From Silene conica (lineage: Eukaryota; Streptophyta; Magnoliopsida; Caryophyllales; Caryophyllaceae): 64,000 nt of DNA. The notes under the pieces were generated by a model. It was not told the DNA's origin. It did not search any database and saw nothing but the letters and a program-made list of their open reading frames with translations. Positions 43,927 through 53,650 of the stretch are shown in pieces (position 1 is the stretch's first letter; each line of letters begins with the position of its first letter). The stretch covers positions 3,849,001 through 3,913,000 of the forward strand of contig CM055318.2 in NCBI GenBank assembly GCA_029255685.2, in the 5' to 3' direction. The translations under genes were made by a program, and so were the position numbers.

Positions 43927-44168
43927 GTGACCCTAACCATGACTGACTGACTGTAACGTGTCTGTCTGTACTATTGAGTTTATTATAAACTCGAGGGTGT
44001 AGCTAGTATCATCGACACACATTTGTGTATTTTGTACTGTATTGTTTTCCTGTCATGTACTTTCATTTTTCAGTCTCTCTTTGCATTATACGGAGTCTCC
44101 GTATCAGTTAGTATTTACAATTTATAAGGAATGTCCCATCTTGAAAACCACTTACGATACAACACTAA
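43927..44168. other. 3' flank of Kunitz copy 3
   Basis: AT-rich, no gene. Ends in the TAA target of the next element. Confidence 0.5.
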
Positions 44169-45426
44169 GGTCCTGTTCTTTTGAACTTCAAGTCACTTAA
44201 CTTAAGTTCACTTCAGATCCTATAAGTTCAGTTCAGTTCAGTTCAGTTCCTATAAGTTCAGTTCAGTTCCTATAAGTTCAGTTCAGTTCCTATAAGTTCA
44301 GTTCAGTTCAGATCCTATAAGTTCAGTTCAGTTCAGTTCCTATAAGTTCAGTTCAGTTCCTATAAGTTCAGTTCAGTTCAGTTCAGTTCCTATAAGTTCA
44401 GTTCAGTTCCTATAAGTTCAGTTCAGTTCAGATCCTATAAGTTCAGTTCAGTTCAGTTCCTATAAGTTCAGTTCAGTTCCTATAAGTTCAGTTCAGTTCA
44501 GTTCAGTTCCTATAAGTTCAGTTCAGTTCAGTTCCTATAAATTCAGTTCAGTTCAGTTCAGTTCCTATAAGTTTAGTTCATATAAACTCAATTAAGAAAG
44601 TTATATACGGAGTATTATTTTTAACAACCGATACAAACATTTTCTTTAATTATTCGATACACGTCATCTATAAAAAAAACAACTCATTAATAATTTACCC
44701 GTCTTTTACCCTCTAATTAATGTCAAACTATCATCCTCATTAATGTCAAAAAACAACTCATTAATAATTTACCCGTCTTTTACCCTCTAATTAATGTCAA
44801 ACTATCATCCTCATTAATGTCAAAAAACAACTCATCATACGGCGCCCTTACCCTCACCAATTGTCACTCTCCCATTAATCAGTTTATTTATCACCATTGT
44901 TAGAGAAAATAAATGGTTAGAGAAAATTGTAATAGTGAATTATTTTTTATCTAAAGTAATTGTAGTATAATGTATGAAGACTATGAACTATGAACAAACC
45001 ATTATATATAAAGTTGAAAATATTTTAAACTAACTTGTGTTTTAGACTAATTTTTTATCAATGTCATCTATAATAATAATAACAATAATAACAATAATAA
45101 CAATAATAACAATAATAATAATAATAATAATAACAACAATAATAACAATAATAATAATAATAGTTAACTTAAATTAAAATAAAGTTAATTAAGTTCGGAT
45201 TTTATAAGTTCAGTTCAGATTCTATAAGTTAAGTTCAGTTCAGATCCTATAAGTTCAGTTCAGTTCAGTTCAGTTCCTATAAGTTCAGTTCAGTTCAGTT
45301 CAGTTCCTATAAGTTCAGTTCAGTTCAGTTAAGTTCAGTTCCTATAAGTTCAGTTCAGTTCCTATAAGTTCAGTTCAGTTCAGTTCAGTTCAGTTCAGTT
45401 AAGTTTCAGTCCAAAAGAACAGGGCC
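44169..45426. mobile_element. PIF/Harbinger-like element with TTCAG arrays (sister copy, no CACTA)
   Basis: The left tip GGTCCTGTTCTTTTGAACTT is preceded by TAA (44166-44168); the right tip AGTCCAAAAGAACAGGGCC ends at 45426. The right flank AGT does not match TAA, so the duplication has decayed or one side is rearranged. Arrays of TTCAGTTCAGTTCCTATAAG at 44215-44575 and 45200-45400, and an (AAT)n core at 45067-45165. A short internal duplication ('aacaactcattaataatttacccgtctttta') lies at about 44679-44820. It serves as the empty-site witness for the CACTA at 38038. Confidence 0.88.
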
Positions 45427-46258
45427 AGTGGAATTCGTAGATTAAAGTGAATTGTATAGCAGTTCTTTGACTATATCACCATATTGTCTATATGTACAGT
45501 ACACTATTGTACATCAGGGGTTATTTTAGTATTTTTTTTAATTATTTTTGAAAAAAATAGTCAGTAATCTTATTCTTTCCCATTTTCATTTGTTATGTAA
45601 CTTCCCCCTTTTTTTCCAACTCATCTTCTTTTAGCACCCAGTAATTGATTTTTCTCATTAATTATTATATCTCCATTTTCAGTTTATTTAATTATTATGT
45701 CAAAGCAATTTTTTATTTTATTAGTCCATATTTTTTTTATATTAGCTCGTAATCTTATATTAATGGCTCGTATTCTTATAATAATAGCTCGTATTTTTAT
45801 ATTAATAACTCGTATTCTTATATTAATAACAATTATTTTTATATTAATAACTCGTATTTTTATCTTAATAACTCATATTTTTTTATATTAGCTCGTATTC
45901 TTTTAATATTAGCGTGTATTCTTTCTATATTAGCTCGTATTCTTTTTACGTTAGATCATATTTTTATCGTAATAGCTCGTTTTTATGTGTCCATATATCA
46001 TCAAATTTCAATGAGTATTTAATTTGCTTCCTTGTATCATAGATGCATGGATTGAATCTGAACAAACAGAATTAATTGGACTTACTCGTTGTATATTTGT
46101 ATAGTCCGCTAATTGACGACACATGCCGATCACGTCCGTAAGTCAGTAACAACATGGAAAGCACGTCGTCATCTACCATGACGCCCTTATATGTTCGTCA
46201 ACTACTACAACATTATTCCATGCTTGAAACAACAATCATACCAAAAAAAAAAATCAAA
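45427..46258. other. Upstream region of Kunitz gene 4 with minisatellite
   Basis: 45705-45970 is a degenerate tandem array of about 18-24-bp units 'ttatattaatagctcgtattc'. The frame at 45697-45891 is made by this array and is not a gene. From about 46125 ('gccgatcacgtccgtaagtc', 'acatggaaagcacgtcg') the sequence is shared with the upstream of copy 8 at about 53507, the likely conserved promoter-proximal block. Confidence 0.65.
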
Positions 46259-46888
46259 ATGAATAAGTTGTTGATAGCTGCTGCTATGGTGATCATGGTC
46301 ATCAACTCGAACCTCGTCTTAGGGTTAGCACAACGAGTACCAAAACCGGTACTCGACTTGAACGGAAACCCTTTAATAGCCGGCAGACAGTACCTAATGA
46401 TGATCGCCAATGGAGGCGGGATTGGGGTGGGTCAGATAAACGGTACTTGCCCTCTCTACGTCATCGAACAACCTATCCCTACCCTCACCAAGATCATCAC
46501 AGTTTTATCGAACAATGTAGGACCGTTGTTTAACCAAGTTTCGACAGCTCTCGGGATTTTAGAGGGAGCGGCTGTTTCCATCAAATTCGCGAGCGAGCTG
46601 GAGTTCGGCTGTCTCGAGTCGCCGGTTTGGCAGGTCGTAAGGAAGGCGATTCGAACCGGGGGTAAACAAACTGAGTTTTTATTCAAGATTGTAAGTGTTG
46701 CGTTGGAGGATAGTAAGGCTAATCCGGTTTACAAGCTCCAATATTGCCCTTTTGGGGTTCAAAAATGTCAAGTTATTGGCAAATCACTCGGTTTTATCGA
46801 TAATCTGTTAACCGGTCCATTATTATCTACATTTATTCAAGGACAAAATATACCTCCTCTTCTCATTCGGTTCAAAATAATGTCATAG
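46259..46888 (+). CDS. Kunitz-type protease inhibitor 4, intact
   Basis: 209 residues, single exon. I start at 46259 (context atcaaaATGAATAAG, the same as copies 3 and 8) and not at the upstream in-frame ATG at 46154, because this gives a clean signal peptide (MNKLLIAAAMVIMVINSNLVLG) and the leader is shared non-coding DNA. The Kunitz signature VLDLNGNPLIAGRQY is at 31-45. Cysteines at 64, 118, 163 and 170 form the expected two disulfides. SPVWQVVRKAIRTGG at 121-135, YKLQYCPFG and KCQVIGKS are conserved. Secretion and protease inhibition are inferred from the family. Closest relative is copy 8 (53651), so the two come from a recent duplication that includes the promoter. Confidence 0.93.
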   Translation: MNKLLIAAAMVIMVINSNLVLGLAQRVPKPVLDLNGNPLIAGRQYLMMIANGGGIGVGQINGTCPLYVIEQPIPTLTKIITVLSNNVGPLFNQVSTALGILEGAAVSIKFASELEFGCLESPVWQVVRKAIRTGGKQTEFLFKIVSVALEDSKANPVYKLQYCPFGVQKCQVIGKSLGFIDNLLTGPLLSTFIQGQNIPPLLIRFKIMS

Positions 46889-47331
46889 ATGCTTGTGACC
46901 GTCTATTCAAAAAGACTTCTCACGACTTTTCTCTACTTACCTCTTTATTTCACGTTTTTCAAAGTGACGGATTTTGTGTATCATGAATGAAAATTTGTGT
47001 TCTTTTTGTAACATTTCAATTGTTATTTTTCAATTTATTTATTTATTTGTGCTTTTAATGTATTCGAGACTGTTATGTAATTTTAATTTTTTTTAATCAT
47101 TACCTTCGTTATAATTAGTAGTTATCATTCTTTAAAATTTGTAAAAAGGATTTGAAATATGTGGTGCGTTGAATGGACGAGTTATTTTTTTTCTATGGAT
47201 CTTAATTCCAATGACATAAGATGCTTCACGCATATCTTTCATATCAAAATAAACTGAATGGAATTATTTCACCTCACGTAGCAACCCTTTATCATAGGTT
47301 GGTAGCAAAATATATCATCCACATACAACAC
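46889..47331. other. 3' flank of Kunitz gene 4
   Basis: No gene. 'aaagtgacggattttgtgta' and 'ttaatgt.ttcg.gac..ttatgtaatttta' are also present after copy 8 (about 54745-54850), so the 3' flank was duplicated too. Confidence 0.6.
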
Positions 47332-47334
47332 TAA

Positions 47335-47731
47335 GACCATCCCCAAGCAGTGGTCACGCTAACTAGGTCACGACCCGGTTTTACCTTTAATCACATTTTA
47401 ATTATCTCGACCTACCTTCACCCACCCAAGCAAAAGGTCACGACCTAGGTCATCAACCCAATTATTTTTCACTTTACATCCTTCTCAATCATTGAAAATT
47501 CAACCATTAATTAATGTTTTTATTGTTTTTTTATTTTTCAACCAATTACAAGTGACCACATAAGTGGTCACAAATATGGTCATGATTGTTTGCCAAAAGT
47601 CACAAATTGACCTTGGTTGGTCATAAGGTCACAAATTAGTGAATTTGGTCACCAATTAATTTTCTTAATTACCCATTAACCATGACCAAACAAGGTCATG
47701 ACCTACCTTATGACCTTACTTGGGGATGGTC
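47335..47731. mobile_element. Tourist-like MITE 1 of a three-element chain
   Basis: TAA (47332-47334), GACCATCCCCAAGCAGTGGT ... CCTTACTTGGGGATGGTC, TAA (47732-47734). The interior repeats 'ggtcatgacc/ggtcacgacc' words. 397 bp. Confidence 0.9.
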
Positions 47732-47734
47732 TAA

Positions 47735-48023
47735 GGGTGTGTTTGGATAACAAAAATGGAGGGAAAGGGAGGGGAGGGAGAAGGAGGGAAGAGAAAGGGA
47801 GGGGAGGGAAAATGAATTATGTGTGTTTGGATATAATTTCCTTCCAAATTTCTCCTCCTATGGAGAGATTTTGATTTGTCTTGGAGGGGAGAAAATGGAT
47901 CCCTCCAAATCTCTCCCCCTCCATTTCTCTTCCACCCTTATTCCCTATCCAAACAAAGAATTCTAAATCCCTCACTTTCCCTTCCTTTCTTTTCCCTTCA
48001 AAACCCCCAATCCAAACACACCC
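47735..48023. mobile_element. Tourist-like MITE 2 of the chain
   Basis: TAA (47732-47734, shared), GGGTGTGTTTGGATAACAAA ... CCAATCCAAACACACCC, TAA (48024-48026). GA-rich left and TC-rich right arms are inverted. The overlapping frames on both strands are not genes. Confidence 0.9.
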
Positions 48024-48026
48024 TAA

Positions 48027-48757
48027 GGCTGTATTTGGCAAGGCAAATAATGTACCTGATTTGCCTGAAGTGACTTTTTTGCCAAAACAATCAGGTACCT
48101 TATTTTTTTTGGGTGTTTGGCAAGTATCTGATTTGAGTGAAAAAAGTACCTGAAATAAAAAGCTACCCCATGTAGCATTTGAGAAATCAGGTACCTGTTT
48201 TATTTTCATCTACCTATTTTACCCTCGATCGTATAACGTTAATTAGTAAAATCAAACACAATACAAAACCCTTACGTACTTCCCAAATATAACCCATAAT
48301 CACCCCTAATTTTTTAATATATTTTCAAGGGTATATTATTTGAATTTTTTTTACCTAATTGTTATATATTATTTATTTTCTCATTCTCTTTCAAATATAT
48401 TGAAAAAACTTTATTATAACTTGTTAAATTTATACTTGAAATTAAGAATCTAAGATAAAAATTTAAGAACTGGTATATGAAGCCTCCCTTGCCCTCAGCC
48501 ATGTAAAAACGTAACGCCGCCAACGACAATAACACAAGAATAATAGTAACAACGTAAAAGATATCAATAATAAACCATGTCCTTGCGTCATTTTGTTAAA
48601 TATCAGCTACCTTTTCAGCTAGTTTCCAAACAGTTTTAACAAAAATCAGCTACCTTTTCAGGTCTTAATTTCCAACTACCTTTTCAGGTAGTTTTTCAGG
48701 TTTCAGTAGCTGTTCAGGTTTCAGCTACCTTTTCAACTAGTTTTGCCAAACAGACCC
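48027..48757. mobile_element. Tourist-like MITE 3 of the chain (family of 34496)
   Basis: TAA (48024-48026, shared), GGCTGTATTTGGCAAGGC ... TTTTGCCAAACAGACCC, TAA (48758-48760). Same internal words in the same order as 34496-35264 ('cctgatttgcctgaa', 'ttttcaggt'). Confidence 0.85.
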
Positions 48758-48760
48758 TAA

Positions 48761-49075
48761 CTAAGAAACAAACTTTACTCCCATTGACATTAAGATATAT
48801 ACATTGATCCATTATATTTTTTTCGAAACCGAATGAAGAAATAACTTCATGGAATTTCTTATACCATTGGCGGGTAGTCTGTTTTAAACTGTATATGGAC
48901 TTATTTAGCTTATAAACCAAATGTTCACCATGTTTTGAGAAGAATCCTTCAGGTTGTTTCATATAAACCTCTTCGTCTGAATCACTATTGAGAAATGTTG
49001 TTTTCACATTCATCTCATGTTACTCGTAATCAAAATGAGCTACTAATGCTTTGACAACTCGAAGAATTTTTTTCC
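48761..49075 (-). pseudogene. Ty1/copia reverse transcriptase fragment
   Basis: The minus-strand frame reads MNVKTTFLNSDSDEEVYMKQ, PEGF, LNKSIYSLKQTTRQWYKKF, the RVT_2 reverse transcriptase of copia elements (family form 'MDVKTAFLNG...EEVYM.QPEGF...LKKSLYGLKQ..R.W'). One stop lies just before the ATG-like start at 49018, and the frame runs into the Tourist MITE at 48757, which truncates it. No LTRs seen. An old remnant. Confidence 0.85.
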
Positions 49076-49360
49076 TATATAACGATATTACATATAAAAA
49101 CCGTTGTTATTTCCTATATAATTATCAAGAACGGTTTTCACAAAATTACCGTTGTTATCATTATTGTATCCATTGAAAACGGTTCGAGTCTAAAAACTGT
49201 TGTTAATGTTAATAACAACGGTTACAAAATAAAAACCGTTATTATTAATTTTTACTGAATTGCGCTATAGTGAAATTATCCAACTACCAACGTGTTTGCG
49301 TATAAAGCGTTAATATGCTTTGTTAATGGTGCGTTGCTATTGCCTATTTTTGTAGTAGTG
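49076..49360. mobile_element. CACTA-type terminal region fragment(s)
   Basis: Ends TTTTTGTAGTAGTG at 49360, the reverse of CACTACTACAAAAA, a classic plant CACTA tip. A second similar tip, 'gcgctatagtg', lies at 49272. 'aaccgttgttat' and its inverse recur at about 49100, 49130, 49165, 49200 and 49240, as in subterminal arrays. No other end is found. Confidence 0.6.
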
Positions 49361-49780
49361 TATATAGCATTTGCTTATATAAAAACAATTGATAGACTAT
49401 ACAGCCAGTCGTAATACAACCGGTGCAACTGGTGGCGTTGAATCAGAATTTTATAATAAATTATTCGAGTTTTATTTTAAAAAATCTGGGTTATATCATA
49501 AAGTCGCTGAATTCAAAACAAAACCAAAAAAAATTACATATGAGCACAGAAATATCAATTTCACTAATTTGAAATTAAGACATAGCACAAGCGCATAAGT
49601 TTTTGAAATCAGAATTTTATAATAAGTTTAATTTATAGTATTAAGAATACGACTAACGAAGTCGAATTATTGGTAGTTGAAATTTAAAACCACGTCGAAG
49701 ATCATGGTCGTCACGTCCTTGTAAATATATTCAACGTTATAGAATAATCGATGTGGAAATGCATGTATAATAAAAATAAT
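49361..49780. other. Intergenic, no gene supported
   Basis: A 69-codon frame at 49389-49598 shows no known motif; its middle ('cgagttttattttaaaaaatctggg') is a dispersed repeat seen at 10600. Confidence 0.45.
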
Positions 49781-49792
49781 AAAAATACCAAT

Positions 49793-49993
49793 GAAATAGC
49801 GTTAGTCTAGTACTAACTAGGTTAAACCTTAAAATTTGCAAAAATGTAGGAGTTGATCGAGATGTTTAGGTTCGACTATTAGCTTAGGCGATGACCATTA
49901 GACCCTTACAGCCCCCGAAAAAAGTGACGTAAATGGTCCATATAATGGTACGAAAATACATAAGCTCGGAGGATTCAACCTATCGTAGATAAA
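49793..49993 (+). mobile_element. tRNA-derived SINE (copy 4), diverged
   Basis: Flanks AAAAATACCAAT (49781-49792) and AAAAATCCCAAT (49994-50005) are a 12-bp target duplication with one mismatch. The body has 'gcgttagtctagtactaactaggttaaacc', B-box-like AGGTTCGACTATTAG, 'ggcgatgacc' and 'ggattcaacc'. More mutated than copies 2 and 3, so older. It lies about 100 bp upstream of Kunitz copy 5. Confidence 0.85.
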
Positions 49994-50104
49994 AAAAATC
50001 CCAATAATTCCATCATTATATATAGGGTTAGCTTCTACCCTTCGCATCACCAAGCTAAAATCACTAAATACTTAATCTCTTAATTACATACATTATTAAA
50101 AAAA

Positions 50105-51139
50105 ATGAGAAATTCTTTGTTCGACAAGGTGGCCATCACCAACGTCCTCATCCTCTTCCTCCTCCATTTTCACCGCTGTGCTGCAATTGACATAAACGCC
50201 AATTTGCAGACAGCGGTAGTAGAAGATGTATTACCTACGCCAGGCCACTAAAGTTGTCGATTTACAAAACAGACCATTAAGCATGAGAAAAAGGTATGCA
50301 ATAATGGTTGGTTACAAAGCCGGGGTAGGCTACGAACAAAAGAAAGAGACGTGCCCGATTTACGTGGTGCAACAACCGGACCAGTATTACCCGTTAACCT
50401 TCCGCAAACTTCATTATCTAGACGACAAAATCTCGAATTTAAACGAGGGTCGAGATAACTTAATTTACGAGGGCAGGCCGATCAACATCAAGTTCAATCC
50501 TGCAGGCAGCATACAGCACATTAGCTGCGAGGAGTCGCCGATATGGCAGGTATGGACGAACCCACCTAGTAACGAGGGGTAGCGGCCGCTACCCCAAACT
50601 TAAAAAAAATTGGTTAAGAAGACGGATTTTTGCTACCCCAAATATTGCTGACATGACCGTTAAACATCATCAGACTCAATGGTAAAGGTCTAAAAATACT
50701 ACCTGGTGGTCATGGGATCGAATTTCACAACATGTATATTCATTTTTTTTTAATTTTTGTTGCTACCCCATATATTAAATCCGGGGTTCGCTCCTGATGG
50801 CAGGTGATCAAAGACGAGATCAACGGAACGAAAACCGGTTTCGTGAAACTTGACGGGGACTTTGCGGAAGCGGAAGTCATATTAGGTAAACCTAATGATG
50901 TCTTCCAAATAATTAATACAGGAATAAAAAATGAGCTTAATACGAATACACCTAAATATAAGCTTCAATTTTGCCCTCAATTTCCAAGGCATGTAGTTCA
51001 ACCGTGTAAGGACATTGGTGTACGTCCCGACCCGGATACCGGAAAACCGTTTTTGGTAGTCAATGACAACGATGACGATAACCCATTTCTGATGCACTTC
51101 CAAGATACTAAATTCTTGCCCAAAGAAAATCAACAATGA
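50105..51139 (+). pseudogene. Kunitz-type inhibitor copy 5: frameshift plus insertion that mimics an intron
   Basis: ATG at 50105 opens a signal-peptide-like sequence (MRNSLFDKVAITNVLILFLL, then HFHRCAA) but runs into a stop at about 50249. The Kunitz body continues one base out of frame from about 50241 (ATKVVDLQNRPLSMRKRYAI, ETCPIYVVQQP, CEESPIWQ). At 50550 the frame meets a 254-bp insert (50550-50803 if spliced) and resumes in the same frame at 50804 with VIKDEINGTKTGF, YKLQFCPQFP, PCKDIGV and LMHFQ. Four family cysteines are present across the two halves. Divergent from copies 4 and 8. Without the one-base shift near 50240 it would encode a full inhibitor; that shift could be mutation or sequencing error, so I call it a pseudogene with reserve. 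Confidence 0.8.
50552..50796. mobile_element. 245-bp insertion in Kunitz copy 5 with 9-bp target duplication
   Basis: ATGGCAGGT is present at 50543-50551 and 50797-50805. Tips 'atggacgaaccc' and the reverse of 'gggttcgctcctg' (caggagcgaaccc) are imperfect inverted repeats, and GGGGTAGC/GCTACCCC recurs near both ends, including the palindrome GGGGTAGCGGCCGCTACCCC at 50576. A 9-bp duplication suggests Mutator-like. An internal 'actcaatggtaaaggt' ... 'gggatcgaatttc' pair looks tRNA-like, so a SINE origin is also possible. Confidence 0.8.
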
Positions 51140-52384
51140 TAGTGCATCACCTACATGGGTACGGTATTTGAGAAGGTGGTGCCGAGATTTATTTAATATC
51201 ACTTGAATTTATCTCGTTATCTACATATTTTATGCATGTGTTGTAATAATTATTTATTTATCTCTTTTATCGATAGTGTCCAATGATCGTTTTACAGGTT
51301 CGGTCCTTTACTATTAGGTTTGATTCCTATTTCATTTTGATTGTATCTTCTAATCTTCTATGTTATAATGAATATCAGATTTGTTTATTTTAAGTTTGAA
51401 CACGTTTTAATATTCTGATCTTATTTATTTATACCCAAACATAGTGGATTACTGGATATATTAATACTTTACATACGGATGTTTTATCGGATTTGCTTTA
51501 TGGCGTTACTCATTCGTGGTTGTTGAATTTTTTTCACCCCTAAATATAAATCTTAAATCCGCAACTACGCATAAGGATACATACACAATTTTGACAATTA
51601 TGCGATCTTCGTTCGAAGTTGGTTTATTGCATATCGTAACCCTCAAATATTCTTTATTACTTCCTCCATTTATTTGTTTTCTTTTCATTTGCTTTATTGC
51701 GGTCTCCAAGACGCATCTTTGACTGTTTTTTTCGACACCTAAACGTCAATTTTTTCTATCGAATTTTTTTCCCTCAAAGATATTTTGATAATAATTATAA
51801 ATGTTCTAATTTCATAACTTAAAATTCATTATTTTCTAATTTATTTACGATTAAATAAAGTTCGGAAACTTTAACCTCTAAAAAGCAAATGGGAAGAAAA
51901 TAGGAAAATGTTGGAAGTACTTCCCAAAATTTGCGGACCCGAGGAACTATCTCTTTGATTTACAAACATTTTTTTCCGCCACTTTGAAATCTCGAAAAGA
52001 CGAAAACCTTGCAATAAACACTTGGATTTGAGTTGTTCAAAAGGTTATAAGGGGTCACATTTTTTTGTCCCGTGTTTTCTACCATGTGTCCAGCGTCGTT
52101 TCAGAGGTAAGCCTATTCAATTTCAACTCGAAATTAAAAATTTGAATCCATTGTTTACGACGACGCCGCAATTTTTGCCCCTAGTTGATTTATCGCAAAT
52201 TGGTACATACCCTCAAACGTCCTCCATTTCTCCATAAAATTTGTTTAAATTAGCTATTTTAGCTGACCCAAAAACGACATTGGTGTGATTTACAAACATT
52301 TTTTTGCTGATAGGTGGTCTTGGTCACGTCTGTAAAAGCGTGCGTGGAAAGCACGTCGATACAACTATTACTACAAATACTAGC
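51140..52384. other. Flank between Kunitz copies 5 and 6
   Basis: No gene. 51600-52250 repeats the upstream block of copy 3 (43040-43400). Short frames at 51506-51722 and 52022-52237 lack motifs. Confidence 0.55.
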
Positions 52385-52985
52385 TGCTGCAAGCTGCAAC
52401 AACAACAACTTGAATGTCATAGGGCTAATACTATAAGTACCAAGACCCGTACTCGAACTTGACGAAAACCCATTAATTTCCGGCCAACAGTACCAAATGA
52501 TGATCGACAATGCAGCCACCATTGGCATTGGGGTGGCCAAGATAACCGGAACACGTCCTCTCTATGTCACAATCACCAACCAAGTAAAACATCGAGCTAA
52601 CCCAATTGATATTATCAAGGGCTTAATTGTCGTCCATTTCGCGAGCAACTTGGACTTCGGCTGTTTGGACTCACCGGTTTGGTAAGTCGTACAACAACGT
52701 GTTCAAACCGGGGGTAAACTAGAGGAGTCTTTGTTCCGTATAGCAAGAATTGCTTTTGATAAAAGTATGGATACGGATATGGGTACGAGTAAACCGGCTT
52801 ACAAGCTCCAATTTTGCCCTATTGAGGTTATTAACTCGTGTCAAGATATAGGCATATTACGTTACTCTATAACTTCTTCACCAGTCGTTAACCTTTTATC
52901 TCCAATTATTCAAGTTGTTAATATAACATTCTTCGCATTCAGTTCAAAAGAGAGTCTAATAATTAAGGTCACTTTTTATTTGTAA
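52385..52985 (+). pseudogene. Kunitz inhibitor pseudogene (copy 6)
   Basis: Colinear with copies 4 and 8 but without a start codon. The leader region 'aacttgaatgtcatagggcta' matches the signal-peptide end and is followed at once by an in-frame TAA. The signature is altered (PVLELDENPLISGQQY). The first cysteine is changed to Arg (TGTRPLYV for NGTCPLYV). SPVW is followed by TAA (about 52683). The second half is frameshifted but reads FRIARIAFDKSMDTDMG, YKLQFCPIE and CQDIGIL. It is clearly the full-length sister of copy 3. Several independent lesions make it non-functional. Confidence 0.9.
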
Positions 52986-53039
52986 GGGTGACCTTAACAT
53001 GCACCAACATTATTATAAACTCGAAATCTATACTATCAG

Positions 53040-53118
53040 ATGCGTAAATCTGGTTGTATAATCCTCTAATTGTTATTTTACATATACGCATTATTCATCG
53101 AAACAAAATTAAATCAAA
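53040..53118. other. Single MITE end and relic Kunitz leader
   Basis: 'aaatctggttgtataatcc' matches the right tip of the MITE at 9791-10285. The following 'cattattcatcgaaacaaaattaaatcaaa' is the Kunitz leader. Confidence 0.5.
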
Positions 53119-53196
53119 ATGAATACATATGTGGTAGCGAAGAAATATGGGTTTGTCTCGTGTGGGCAAAAAAACGGGTTAACCCCAAAAACGTAG
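53119..53196 (+). pseudogene. 5' relic of a Kunitz gene (copy 7)
   Basis: 'aaattaaatcaaaATGAATA' has the leader and start context of copies 3, 4 and 8, but after about 8 codons (MNTYVVAK) similarity ends; the frame closes about 26 codons from the ATG. Confidence 0.6.
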
Positions 53197-53650
53197 AAGA
53201 CAATATAATATAGTCGATTATTCTCGAACTATTACTCCTCTAAATTATAATATGTTTAGCCATGTGTCAAACGAGTGTCGGGTATTCGAGTGTCTGACAC
53301 AGTGTCTAACCCCGATTAATTAAGAGAAGCGTCCGTGTTACCTAGGTCATAACATCATACAAACGACAACTGTATTACCATATAATTTGTTTAAAAAAAT
53401 CCAATGAATTGATAAAGGCCGGCTCAATACGACTTATTCTTCTAGTTATAGCGAGATTTCAATACCATTGAACTATTGAAGGTGATGATTGATGAGGGTA
53501 GGGGGTGCCGATCACGTTCGTAAGTCCATAACGACATGGAAATTGGAAAGCACGTCGATAATAATAGTAATAATAATAGTAGTACTGATATCGATCTACC
53601 TTCTTATATTCCTTGCTTCAAACAAAAATCATACCAAAAAAAAAATCAAA
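53197..53650. other. Upstream region of Kunitz gene 8
   Basis: The 53507-53555 block ('gccgatcacgttcgtaagtc', 'acatgga...aagcacgtcg') matches the upstream of copy 4 and is a candidate conserved promoter element. The longer open frame that begins at 53489 is upstream DNA read through by chance. Confidence 0.6.

Noticed and set aside
45697-45891. Hydrophobic 64-codon frame rich in Ile/Leu/Thr
   Set aside because: Generated by a 'ttatattaatagctcgtattc' minisatellite.
46154-46258. Upstream ATG giving a longer Kunitz protein at 46154 (and at 53489 for copy 8)
   Set aside because: The upstream segment is leader DNA; starting at MNK gives a normal signal peptide, and the two upstream extensions differ from each other.
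47817-48209. 130-codon minus-strand frame and overlapping plus-strand frames
   Set aside because: They span the borders of two MITEs and are composed of GA/TC-rich transposon sequence.
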